This document shows positions 6,350 through 13,829 of a stretch of 15,015 bases of DNA, piece by piece. The number at the start of each line of letters is the position of its first letter. Positions within the stretch are counted from its first letter, which is position 1. Both the position numbers and the translations under genes were made by a program. The notes below the pieces were generated by a model. The model had not been told where the DNA came from. It saw only the letters and a program-made list of their open reading frames with translations, and made no database searches. This stretch comes from DATGKK01 sp035294725 (GTDB taxonomy: Bacteria > Actinomycetota > Acidimicrobiia > Acidimicrobiales > Bog-793), in the NCBI GenBank assembly GCA_035294725.1, contig DATGKK010000032.1, positions 1-15,015 on the forward strand, given 5' to 3'.

Positions 6350-7380
6350 CAGGCGATCTCCGCCAGCGCGGAGCGTGCCGACTCGGCCAGCGCCTGCACG
6401 TGGGCGCCGCTCCCGTCGATCGACGTCGTCCGGTCGCCGCCACCCGCCCCGCCGGCGTAGCGCGCGTACACCCCCTGCAGGATGCAGGCGAGCTTCCAGT
6501 AGCCGAACGCGACGTAGTAGCCGAGCCCCGAAAGGTCCCGCCCCGTGGCGGCGGCATACCGCTGCTGCAGCTCCGAGCGCCTAAGGAAGCCGTCGGCGAG
6601 CGTCGGCGCCACGCCGAGGGCGGAGGCCGTGTCGCCGGGGTCCGACCAGTACACCATCAGCAGGCCGACGTCGGCGAGGGGATCGCCGAGCGTGCACAGC
6701 TCCCAGTCCAAGACGGCGATGACGCTGCCGTCATCGCCGAGCATCGTGTTGTCGAGCCGGTAGTCGCCGTGCACGATGGTCGACCCCTGCTGGGCGGGGA
6801 CGTCGGCGGCGAGGCGCTCGTAGATCTCGTCGACGAGAACGGGGCGCTCGACGCCCTCGATCTGGGACTTGTCGAACTGACCGTGCCAACGCTCGATCTG
6901 CCGGGAGAGGTAGCCCTCGCGCCGCCCGAGATCGCCGAGACCGACGGCATCCACGTCAAGGGCGTGCAGCGCCGCCAGCACGTCGACGAGGGACTCGCTC
7001 GCCCGGCGGCGGGCAGCCGCGTCCATCTCGGTCTCGGCCGTCGCCTTGTCCCGCAGCACGTGCCCGCGGACGTACTCCATGACGTAAAAGGGGGCGCCGT
7101 TCACCGACTCGTCGTCGCAGAAGGCAAGGGTCTCGGCCACGGGCACCGGCGTCGGCCCGAGCGCGCTCACGATCCGGTGCTCCCGAGCCATGTCGTGCGC
7201 CGTCGGGAGCACGTGTCCGATCGGGGGCCGCCGCAGCGCCACCTCGCGGCCCCGGGCGTCGGTGACCCTGTAGGTCAGGTTCGAACGGCCGCCCGCGATC
7301 AGCTCGAAGCCGAGCGGCGGCGCGAGGCCGACGTGCTCGGCGAGCCATGGCGTGAGCGTGGCCTCCTCGATGCCCTCCAT
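6349..7380 (-). CDS. Phosphotransferase (APH) family protein
   Basis: A 343-residue kinase-fold protein of the aminoglycoside phosphotransferase/choline kinase superfamily, most like the acyl-CoA-dehydrogenase-associated (ACAD10-like) branch. Seen are the nucleotide-binding loop GGRSNLTYRV at 30-39, the RRPPIGHVLPTAHDMAREHR block at about 50-69, EYVRGHVL at 102-109, the catalytic loop HGDYRLDN at 204-211 (D206, N211) and metal-binding VLDWEL at 223-228 (D225). All kinase residues are present, so it is probably active, but the substrate is unknown; nothing specifically suggests drug resistance. The start was put at ATG 7380 because the open frame further upstream runs into the neighbouring peptidase gene and offers no other good start, and because a -10 box sits 7 nt ahead. 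Its stop overlaps the PAC2 start. Confidence 0.88.
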   Translation of the reverse strand: MEGIEEATLTPWLAEHVGLAPPLGFELIAGGRSNLTYRVTDARGREVALRRPPIGHVLPTAHDMAREHRIVSALGPTPVPVAETLAFCDDESVNGAPFYVMEYVRGHVLRDKATAETEMDAAARRRASESLVDVLAALHALDVDAVGLGDLGRREGYLSRQIERWHGQFDKSQIEGVERPVLVDEIYERLAADVPAQQGSTIVHGDYRLDNTMLGDDGSVIAVLDWELCTLGDPLADVGLLMVYWSDPGDTASALGVAPTLADGFLRRSELQQRYAAATGRDLSGLGYYVAFGYWKLACILQGVYARYAGGAGGGDRTTSIDGSGAHVQALAESARSALAEIA

Positions 7381-7387
7381 CTCGTGC

Positions 7388-7393
7388 AGGCTA
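7388..7393 (-). promoter_or_regulatory. -10-like box ahead of the phosphotransferase gene
   Basis: On the minus strand TAGCCT ends 7 nt before the ATG at 7380, again placing a transcription start at or beside the start codon. The 86-bp gap to the M24 peptidase gene (7381-7466) is the second widest on this strand after the upstream edge genes are excluded, and it has no Shine-Dalgarno sequence near the ATG. This suggests a separate leaderless promoter for the phosphotransferase-PAC2-LLM genes. No -35 box was recognised. Confidence 0.45.
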
Positions 7394-7466
7394 CCGATGC
7401 TCCGGGCCCGGCACGGTGGCGGGACGCACGGCGGCTCGGCAGCGGGCTCGTGGCGGAGGGAGGCGA

Positions 7467-8609
7467 TCAGTCGACGACGTGGAGCGAGTGATCGGCCGCG
7501 TTGCAGGCCAGGGGACCCGCCTCGTCCGCCACGACGATGTCCTCGATCCGGGCGCCGAAGCGGCCCTTCAGGTAGATCCCCGGCTCGACCGAGAAGGCGT
7601 TGCCGGCCACGAGCGGCGAGTCGTTGCCCGAGACCATGTAGGGATCCTCGTGCTCCTCGATGCCGATGCCGTGCCCGATCCGGTGGATGAAGGCGTCGCC
7701 GTAGCCGGCCTTGGCGATGATCTCCCGCCCAACGGCGTCGACCCGCTCGCACGGCGTCCCCACCACGGCCGCCTCGAGGGCGGCCCGCTGGGCTTCCTCG
7801 AGCACCCGGTAAAGATCGAGGAACTCCGGGGCTGGCTCGACGCCGCCGGCGACGACGGTCCGCGTGATGTCAGAGCAGTAGCCAACGGTGTCGTCGAGGT
7901 AGAGGGTGCCGCCGAAGTCGCAGACGACGGGCTCGCCCGGCCCGATCCGGCGCTCGCCCGGCTCGTGATGGGGGCTCGCGGAGTTGGGCCCGCTGCCGAC
8001 GATGGCGAAGTTCACCTTCGCATGACCCTCGGCAACGAGCCGCTCGCCAAGCTCTCTCGACACCTCGGCCTCGGTCCGCCCGACGAGCCCGATCTCACCT
8101 GCGAGGAGCGCGGCGGCGACCCGGTCGGCGGCGGCTCCCGCCGCCTGCAAGGCGGCGATCTCGGCAGGGTCCTTCACCGAGCGCAGCGCAGAGGTGACCC
8201 GGCTCGCCGGGACGAAGGACGCCGACGGCAGCGCCCGCCCGAGGGCGAGGAGGTGGGCCGCCCAGGTGCGATCCGAGATGGCGAGGAAGCGGCGGTCGCC
8301 CACGATCGAGGCGATGAGCCCGATCGGGTCCTCGCTCTCCTTCCAGGGGCGGAGGGCGAACAGGCGCCGGTCGTGAGCGACGCGGGGTGCTTCGAGCTCG
8401 GGCACGACGAGCGTCGCCTCGTCGTCGACCGGCACGACGAGGAGCGTGATCCGCTCGAGCGGCATCGCCTCGTAGCCCGAGAGCCAGGGCAGGTCGGCCC
8501 CGAGGGAGCAAAGGAGGGCGTCGACGCCCTGTGACCGCATCGCATCCCGCACCCGTGCCATCCGCTCACCCCGCGCCAGCACCGGGTCGAGCCGCTCCGT
8601 GGAGGTCAT
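7467..8609 (-). CDS. M24 family metallopeptidase (Xaa-Pro aminopeptidase-like)
   Basis: A 380-residue protein with the two-part layout of creatinase/prolidase-type enzymes: an N-terminal creatinase-like domain (about 10-145, with the SVKDPAEIAALQAA hinge at 144-157) and a C-terminal pita-bread M24 domain. All five metal ligands can be placed: D231 (VVCDFGG), D247 (GYCSDITRT), H313 (IGHGIG), E342 (SVEPGIY) and E356 (ARIEDIV). An active dinuclear-metal peptidase cleaving before proline in small peptides is therefore likely; the true substrate may differ, since the family includes dipeptidases and creatinases. It is cytosolic with no signal peptide. The start is fixed by an ATGA overlap with the stop of the upstream lipB-lipA gene. 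No functional tie to lipoylation is evident; it seems to ride on the operon. Confidence 0.92.
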   Translation of the reverse strand: MTSTERLDPVLARGERMARVRDAMRSQGVDALLCSLGADLPWLSGYEAMPLERITLLVVPVDDEATLVVPELEAPRVAHDRRLFALRPWKESEDPIGLIASIVGDRRFLAISDRTWAAHLLALGRALPSASFVPASRVTSALRSVKDPAEIAALQAAGAAADRVAAALLAGEIGLVGRTEAEVSRELGERLVAEGHAKVNFAIVGSGPNSASPHHEPGERRIGPGEPVVCDFGGTLYLDDTVGYCSDITRTVVAGGVEPAPEFLDLYRVLEEAQRAALEAAVVGTPCERVDAVGREIIAKAGYGDAFIHRIGHGIGIEEHEDPYMVSGNDSPLVAGNAFSVEPGIYLKGRFGARIEDIVVADEAGPLACNAADHSLHVVD

Positions 8610-10318
8610 GACGCCGATCCTGCCACGACCGCCGTATCTCCACGGGCCCGGCCGGCGGCCGCAGCCTCGCGGGCGTGGTAGCTCGACCGGGTGAGCGGCG
8701 AGGCCTCCACGTGAGCGAAGCCCATCGCCATGCCCGCCTCGGCGAGGCTCGAGAGCTCCTCGGGCCGCCACCAGCGGACCACGGGCAGGTGCCGGGAGCT
8801 CGGCCGCAGGTACTGGCCGATGGTGACGATGTCGACGCCGACGGCGCGCAGGTCGGCGAGGGCGCCGAGCACCTCCTCCTCGGTCTCCCCCATGCCAAGG
8901 ACGAGCCCGGACTTCGTGACGAGGCCGGCCTCGCTCGCCCGCGCCAGCACGGCGAGGCTGCGGTGGTAGGCGGCCGAAGGCCGGACAGCCCGCTGCAGTC
9001 GCAGGACCGTCTCGACGTTGTGGTTGAGCACATCCGGCCGGGCGTCGAAGATGGTGGCGAGCGCTCCCTCCTCCCCCTTGCAGTCCGGGATGAGGACCTC
9101 CACGGCCGTGCCGGGCGACCGGCGGCGGATCGCCTCGATCGTGCGGGCGAAGGCTGCGGCTCCGCCGTCGGGAAGGTCGTCGCGCGCCACCGCCGTCACG
9201 ACGGCGTGAGCGAGGCCGAGCCGGGCGACCGCCTCGGCGACGTGCTCGGGCTCGGCGGGGTCGAGGGGGAGGGGGTGGCCCGTGTCGACGAGGCAGAAGC
9301 CGCAGGCTCTGGTGCACCGCTCCCCGTTGATCATGAACGTCGCCGTCCCGTCGGCCCAGCACTCCGAGAGGTTCGGGCAGCCCGCCTCCTCGCAGACGGT
9401 GACGAGGCCGAGCTCGCGCAGCATCGACCGCATCGCGATCGCCTGCCGTCCGATGCGGACCGGGGCCCGGAGGTACTCCGGCTTGCGCTCCCGGATCGGG
9501 ACCGTGCGGCCGAGGTCGACCCCTGAGGCGGCGAGGCGGCGGCCGAGCGGCCGCAGCTCGACGGGCGCCCCGGCGCCGGCCGCAGCCCACTTCGGGACAG
9601 AGCCGGCCGGCCCAGCCGGTGCGGGGGTCGCCGGGGAGGCGCTCTGGCGCTCGACGGCCCGCGGCGGCGAGCCGGGGGCGGCGACAAGGTCGGCGGCCCT
9701 CGCCGCGACCCGCTCCACGACCTCCGCCATCGACACCTGCACCCCTTCGGCCTCTAGCGACGTGACGGGCTTGTCGGCGATGCCGCACGGCACGATGTGG
9801 CTGAACATCGCCATGTCGGGATCGACGTTGAGGGCAAAGCCGTGCATCGACCGCCCTCTCGCCACTCGCACCCCGATGGCGCAGATCTTGCGCGGGCTCG
9901 GCCCGCTCGCGTCGACCCAGACGCCCGGGTAGCCCTCGAGCCGGGAGGCCCCCGGGAGCCCGAGGTCGGCCAGCACGTCGATCACGAGCTGCTCGATGCG
10001 GTGGACGTGGGCGGGGATCGCGCCGGGCCCGAGCGGCACGTCGACGACGGGGTAGCCAACGAGCTGGCCGGGGCCGTGGTAGGTGACGTCGCCGCCCCGG
10101 TCCGTCCTCACGAGCTCCGCTCCTGAGGCTGCCGCCCCCGGCAGGACGTGCTCAGGGCGAGCCCGGACACCGAGGGTGTACACGTGCGGGTGCTCGAGGA
10201 GCAGGAGGTAGTCGCCGCCGCCCCGCCAGAGGGCGTGCTGGAGCACGGACGCCTCCTCGTAGCGCACCCGGCCGAGCCAGCGGACCCGGAGCGGTCCTCC
10301 CGGCGTCACCGCCTCCAC
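8606..10318 (-). CDS. lipB-lipA: LipB-LipA fusion: octanoyltransferase and lipoyl synthase
   Basis: One open frame of 570 residues joins both late steps of lipoate synthesis. Residues about 1-215 are LipB, which moves octanoate from acyl carrier protein to a lipoyl-domain lysine: RGGDVTYHGPGQLVGYP at 74-90, catalytic K144 (RKICAIG) and acyl-accepting C178 (VPCGIADKPVTSL). An Ala/Pro-rich linker follows at about 215-250. Residues about 275-570 are LipA, a radical SAM enzyme that inserts sulfur at C6 and C8: auxiliary cluster C309-x4-C314-x5-C320, SAM cluster C335-x3-C339-x2-C342, and the closing RSSYHA at 544-549. All key residues are intact, so both halves should work. The start is a GTG one nt after the E2 stop, without a clear ribosome binding site, so translation is probably coupled; the GTG three codons in is an alternative. 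The E2 encoded just upstream is its obvious substrate. Confidence 0.95.
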   Translation of the reverse strand: MEAVTPGGPLRVRWLGRVRYEEASVLQHALWRGGGDYLLLLEHPHVYTLGVRARPEHVLPGAAASGAELVRTDRGGDVTYHGPGQLVGYPVVDVPLGPGAIPAHVHRIEQLVIDVLADLGLPGASRLEGYPGVWVDASGPSPRKICAIGVRVARGRSMHGFALNVDPDMAMFSHIVPCGIADKPVTSLEAEGVQVSMAEVVERVAARAADLVAAPGSPPRAVERQSASPATPAPAGPAGSVPKWAAAGAGAPVELRPLGRRLAASGVDLGRTVPIRERKPEYLRAPVRIGRQAIAMRSMLRELGLVTVCEEAGCPNLSECWADGTATFMINGERCTRACGFCLVDTGHPLPLDPAEPEHVAEAVARLGLAHAVVTAVARDDLPDGGAAAFARTIEAIRRRSPGTAVEVLIPDCKGEEGALATIFDARPDVLNHNVETVLRLQRAVRPSAAYHRSLAVLARASEAGLVTKSGLVLGMGETEEEVLGALADLRAVGVDIVTIGQYLRPSSRHLPVVRWWRPEELSSLAEAGMAMGFAHVEASPLTRSSYHAREAAAAGRARGDTAVVAGSAS

Positions 10319-10319
10319 C

Positions 10320-11747
10320 TCAGAGCTCGGCCGCCCAGTCGCGGGTCTCGAGCTCCCTCGCCAGGTTGTACAAGAAGGCCGAGGCGTAGGCGCCGTCGAC
10401 GGCGCGGTGGTCGAAGGAGAGCCCGAGCATCCCGACCGAGTGGATGGCGATCGCCTCGGAGCCGTCCTCGGCCGTCACCACGACGGGCCGGCGCTTCACG
10501 CCGTCGGTCGAGAGGATCGCCACCTGGGGTTGGTTGATGATCGGCGCCGTGAGGAAGGTGCCGAAAGGACCGGGGTTGGTGATCGTGAACGTGCCGCCGA
10601 CGATGTCGTCGGCGGAGAGCCGCCGGGTCCGAGCCCGTTCGGCGAGGTCGGCGATGGCCCGGGCAAGGCCGCGCAGCGACTGCCCGTCCGCGTTCCGCAC
10701 GACCGGCACGATGAGGCCCTGGCGGTCGAGGTCGACGGCGATGCCGAGGTTGACGTCGCGGTGCACGAGAAGGGCGTCCTCCCCCACCGAGGCGTTGAGG
10801 TGCGGGAAGTCGCGCAACACGTCGACGACGGCTCTCGCCACGAAGGCGAGGTAGGTGAGGCTGATCCCCTCCTCCGCCTTGAAGCGCTCCCGGTTGGCCC
10901 GCCGCACCCGCTCGATGGCCTCGTAGTCGGCCTCGACGGCGACAAGGGTGTGAGCCGAGGTCGCCTTCGAGCGAACCATGTGCTCGGCAGTGAGGCGCCG
11001 GATGTTCGTGAAGGGCACAACCTCGTCACGCTCGCCGGCTGCCGCCGGCGGGAACGCCGAGGCTGCTCTCGGCGCCGGCCCGGGAGCAAAGGCCGGAGCG
11101 GGCCGCAGGCCTCCCGCCGGCGCGGGCTCCACAGGCGCGCTCGCCGGAGCTGGGGACGGGCCCGCCGCGGCACGCGAGTCGATGTAGGCGAGGACGTCGC
11201 TCCTCGTGATGCGACCACCGGCGCCGGTGCCGGTGATCTCGCGCGCGTCGATGCCGTTGTCGGCGAGCAGCTTGCGCACCACCGGAGAGAGCAGGCTCGA
11301 TGTGCCGCCGTTGGCCTCGGGTCCCCGGTCCCCGGGCGAGGACGCTGCCCGCGTCGGCGCGCTCGCCGGGTCGGGCGACGAGGGGGGTGGAGCGGGACTC
11401 GGTGCCGGAGCAGGAGGTGGCGGGGGAGGTGGCGGGGCCTCGGCCGGAGGCGGAGCCGGCTCCGGCTCGCGCGCAGCCGGTGGGGCAGGAGCCGGGGCGG
11501 TGCCGGCATCCGAGCCGGCGCCCACCACGGCGAGCCTCGTGCCGACGTCGACCGTCTCGCCCTCCTGGACGAGGATCTCGGAGAGCACGCCCTCCGCCGG
11601 CGAGGGCACCTCGGAGTCGACCTTGTCGGTCGACACCTCGAACAGCGGCTCGTCGTGCGCCACGTGGTCGCCGACCTTTTTCAGCCAGCGGATGATCGTG
11701 CCCTCGGTGACGGTCTCGCCGAGCTGCGGCATCGTGATGTCAGCCAA
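10320..11747 (-). CDS. sucB: 2-oxoacid dehydrogenase E2, dihydrolipoamide acyltransferase
   Basis: A 475-residue E2 core subunit that passes acyl groups from lipoate to coenzyme A. Domains in order: one lipoyl domain (about 2-77) with lipoylated K42 in STDKVDSEV; a long Ala/Pro linker (80-148) with a run of prolines; the E1/E3-binding domain at about 152-188 (SPVVRKLLADNGID, then GTGAGGRITRSDVLAYI); a second Ala/Pro linker; and the catalytic domain from about 242, with FTITNPGPFGT at 387-397 and H447 and D451 in FDHRAVDG. Sequence style is nearest actinobacterial SucB/DlaT; succinyl, acetyl or branched-chain specificity cannot be fixed, and no E1 gene is in the window. The start is TTG, with GGAAGGGG 8 nt upstream as ribosome binding site, and it overlaps the lpdA 3' end by 8 nt. 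The gene symbol is a best guess. Confidence 0.92.
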   Translation of the reverse strand: MADITMPQLGETVTEGTIIRWLKKVGDHVAHDEPLFEVSTDKVDSEVPSPAEGVLSEILVQEGETVDVGTRLAVVGAGSDAGTAPAPAPPAAREPEPAPPPAEAPPPPPPPPAPAPSPAPPPSSPDPASAPTRAASSPGDRGPEANGGTSSLLSPVVRKLLADNGIDAREITGTGAGGRITRSDVLAYIDSRAAAGPSPAPASAPVEPAPAGGLRPAPAFAPGPAPRAASAFPPAAAGERDEVVPFTNIRRLTAEHMVRSKATSAHTLVAVEADYEAIERVRRANRERFKAEEGISLTYLAFVARAVVDVLRDFPHLNASVGEDALLVHRDVNLGIAVDLDRQGLIVPVVRNADGQSLRGLARAIADLAERARTRRLSADDIVGGTFTITNPGPFGTFLTAPIINQPQVAILSTDGVKRRPVVVTAEDGSEAIAIHSVGMLGLSFDHRAVDGAYASAFLYNLARELETRDWAAEL

Positions 11748-13191
11748 CGTGCAAACCCCTTCCGGTGAGTGCGATGACGGTCTCGCCGAACGCCTCGGAG
11801 AGCGTCGGGTGGGGCTGGACGAACGGGGCGATCTCGTCCGGCGTCGCCTCCCAGTTCACCGAGAGGTACGCCTGGCCGAGCTGCTCGGTCACCCAGGGGC
11901 CGACCATGTGGACCCCGAGCAGCCGGCCCGCCCTGCCATCGGCTCCCTTCTCGCAGATCACCTTGACGAGCCCCTCGGTCTCCCCGAGGATGCGAGCCCT
12001 GCTGTTGCCGCCGTAAGGGTCCTTCTTCACGACGACGTCGATGCCGGCCGCCTTGGCGTCCTGCTCGGTCATGCCGACGAAGGCCACCTCCGGGTGGCAG
12101 TAGATCCCCCAGGGGACGGCGCCGTAGTTCACCGGGACCGCCGGCTCGCCGAGGATCTGCTTCACGACGAGCATCGCCTCCTCGAAGCCGACGTGCGCGA
12201 GCTGCGGCGTCGCCACGAGGTCGCCGAGGGCGTAGACGCCCTCGGCCGAGGTGCGCATCCACTCGTCGACCACGACGAAGCCGCGCTCGTCGACGGCGAC
12301 CCCGGCCTCCTCGGCCACGAGGCCGTCCGAGAGCGGGCGGCGCCCGACCGAGACGATCACCTGGTCGACCACGACCTCCTCACCCTCGCCGAAGCGAACC
12401 GTCGTGCCCTCCTCGCCGGGCTCGTGGCCGTGGACGGCGACGCCGGTGCGCACCGTCATCCCCCGCCGAGCAAAGCTGCGCACCACCGCGTCCGCGACGT
12501 CCTGGTCGCAGCCGGGAAGGAGCTTCGGCAGCGCCTCGAGCAACGTGACCTGGACGCCGAGGTCCGAGAGCATCGAGGCGAACTCGCAGCCGATCGCTCC
12601 CCCGCCGATGACCGCCGCCCGCCTCGGCAACGCCGTCAGGGAGAGAACCTCGTCGGAGGTGAGGACGTAGCGGCCGTCCACCTCGAAGCCGGGGATCGTG
12701 CGGGGCACGCTCCCGGCCGCGAGGAGCACGTTCCGCCCCCGGATCCGGGTCGTCGAGCCGTCGGCGGCCGTCACCTCAACGACGTGGCCGGCGACGAGGC
12801 GGCCCGTCCCGGCGTAGACGGTGTTCTTCCGCTGCTTCATGAGCCCCTGCAGGCCCCGGTGGAGCTGATCGACGACCTTCTGCTTGCGGTCTTGGCTCAC
12901 GGCGAACTCGACGGCGGGCTGGCTCGCCTGCACGCCGAACTCCTTCGCGCCGGCAACAGTCCGGTAGACGGCGGCGGTCTCGAGGAACTCCTTCGCAGGG
13001 ATGCAGCCCCGGTGCAGGCAGGTGCCGCCGACCTTCTCCTTCTCGACCACCGCGACCGACAGACCCGCCGAGCCGCCGTAGAGGGAGGCGGCGTAGCCGG
13101 CCGGCCCACCGCCGATCACGACGACGTCGAACTCGTCCACAGCTCCGTCGCCACCCGCGTGCGGCGATGTCTCACCAGGCAGCCGAACCAC
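11740..13191 (-). CDS. lpdA: Dihydrolipoamide dehydrogenase (E3)
   Basis: A flavoprotein that reoxidises dihydrolipoamide on E2 with NAD. Using the longest start (483 residues): FAD-binding DVVVIGGGPAGYAAS at 22-36, redox disulfide C58-x4-C63 (GGTCLHRGCIPAKEFLE), NAD-binding VIGGGAIGCEFASML at 194-208, second FAD motif VYALGDL at 319-325, and the catalytic pair H461-E466 in HPTLSE. All needed residues are present. The start is uncertain: GTG at 13191 directly touches a GAGGAG sequence, too close for normal use, whereas GTG at 13138-13140 (VDEFDVVVIGGG, 466 residues) matches the usual family N-terminus but has a weaker site. It is first in the tight E3-E2-LipBA-M24 run. The 66-bp gap to cysC holds a promoter-like box. 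Confidence 0.94.
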   Translation of the reverse strand: MVRLPGETSPHAGGDGAVDEFDVVVIGGGPAGYAASLYGGSAGLSVAVVEKEKVGGTCLHRGCIPAKEFLETAAVYRTVAGAKEFGVQASQPAVEFAVSQDRKQKVVDQLHRGLQGLMKQRKNTVYAGTGRLVAGHVVEVTAADGSTTRIRGRNVLLAAGSVPRTIPGFEVDGRYVLTSDEVLSLTALPRRAAVIGGGAIGCEFASMLSDLGVQVTLLEALPKLLPGCDQDVADAVVRSFARRGMTVRTGVAVHGHEPGEEGTTVRFGEGEEVVVDQVIVSVGRRPLSDGLVAEEAGVAVDERGFVVVDEWMRTSAEGVYALGDLVATPQLAHVGFEEAMLVVKQILGEPAVPVNYGAVPWGIYCHPEVAFVGMTEQDAKAAGIDVVVKKDPYGGNSRARILGETEGLVKVICEKGADGRAGRLLGVHMVGPWVTEQLGQAYLSVNWEATPDEIAPFVQPHPTLSEAFGETVIALTGRGLHVG

Positions 13192-13217
13192 CTCCTCGTG
13201 TTGACTGCGACGAGCGG

Positions 13218-13223
13218 AGCCTA
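13218..13223 (-). promoter_or_regulatory. -10-like box ahead of lpdA
   Basis: On the minus strand TAGGCT, preceded by TG, fits a -10 box; a start about 7 nt downstream would give a leader of roughly 25 nt containing GAGGAG before the lpdA GTG. A perfect 6-bp inverted repeat lies just upstream (13227-13243). A clear -35 hexamer is not present. This would give the lipoate-related operon its own promoter, apart from cysN-cysC. Confidence 0.4.
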
Positions 13224-13226
13224 CAG

Positions 13227-13243
13227 TCGCCCTGGCTGGGCGA
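13227..13243. repeat. Inverted repeat TCGCCC-5 nt-GGGCGA between cysC and lpdA
   Basis: Perfect 6-bp arms flank a 5-nt centre. It lies 15 bp after the cysC stop and about 36 bp before the longest lpdA start, overlapping the spacer of the candidate lpdA promoter. There is no T run after it, so an intrinsic terminator is unlikely; an operator site or chance in GC-rich DNA are the alternatives. Confidence 0.3.
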
Positions 13244-13257
13244 TGCCTCCTGGCGGC

Positions 13258-13803
13258 TCACTGCGGGCCGAGCAGAAGCCGTTCCGTCTCGAGAAGGGCG
13301 AGCACCTCCTTGGCCGACTCGGCCGGGCTCCGGTCGACCGTCTGCACCGACAGTTCCGGGTGCTCGGGGACCTCGTAGGGCGAGCTGATCCCGGTGAACC
13401 GGGCGACCTCGCCCCGCCTCGCGCGGGCATACAACCCCTTCGGGTCCCGCTCCTCGCACACCTCGAGCGGCGTCGCGACGTAGATCTCGACAAACGGGAT
13501 CCCCATCTCGCGATGCCGGGCCCGCACCGCCCGGCGCCCATCTGCGAACGGGCTGATGACGGTGACGAGGGCGAGGCGCTCGGCCTTCGCGAAGAGCATC
13601 GCCACCTCGCCCACCCTCCGCACGTTCTCGCGCCGGTGCTCCTCGTTGAAGCCGAGATCGGCGTTAAGCCCTTCGCGCAGGTCGTCCCCGTCGAGCAGGA
13701 TCGCCGGCACCCCGAGGTCGTCCAGCATCTGCTTCAGGGTCGCCGCCACCGTCGACTTCCCCGCGCCGGACAGCCCGGTGAACCAGACCGTCCCTCTCGT
13801 CAT
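13258..13803 (-). CDS. cysC: Adenylylsulfate (APS) kinase
   Basis: A 181-residue cytosolic kinase that phosphorylates APS at the 3'-hydroxyl to give PAPS, the activated sulfate used for reduction or sulfotransfer. Visible are the P-loop GLSGAGKST at 10-18, DGDDLREGLNADLGFN at about 39-54 with the following RRENVRRVGEVA, the ISPFADGRRAVR stretch, FVEIYVATPLEVCEERDPKGLYARAR, and FTGISSPYEVPEHPEL. Length is normal for a free-standing CysC. The open frame extends further upstream into cysN, but ATG 13803 is the family start; its ribosome binding site is weak. It follows cysN by 26 bp and should be co-transcribed. In many actinobacteria CysC is fused to the C-terminus of CysN; here the two are separate. 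Confidence 0.95.
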   Translation of the reverse strand: MTRGTVWFTGLSGAGKSTVAATLKQMLDDLGVPAILLDGDDLREGLNADLGFNEEHRRENVRRVGEVAMLFAKAERLALVTVISPFADGRRAVRARHREMGIPFVEIYVATPLEVCEERDPKGLYARARRGEVARFTGISSPYEVPEHPELSVQTVDRSPAESAKEVLALLETERLLLGPQ

Positions 13804-13829
13804 GGCTCGACGCCCGCGCGGCCCTGGCC

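Noticed and set aside
4652..6460. A 602-codon plus-strand open frame opposite the LLM and PAC2 genes
   Set aside because: Shadow of codon bias on the other strand; the translation shows no recognisable domain, while the minus-strand genes are well supported.
7381..7752. N-terminal extension of the phosphotransferase frame
   Set aside because: It would run inside the M24 peptidase gene; the extension is Arg-rich shadow sequence, and family alignment and the -10 box support ATG 7380.
8610..9788. Long upstream extension of the M24 peptidase frame
   Set aside because: It overlaps the LipA-coding region in another frame and lacks domain features; the ATGA overlap at 8606-8609 gives a natural start.
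11083..11517. Apparent short tandem repeats of Pro/Ala codons
   Set aside because: They encode the flexible Ala/Pro linkers expected between E2 domains, not a DNA repeat element or CRISPR array.
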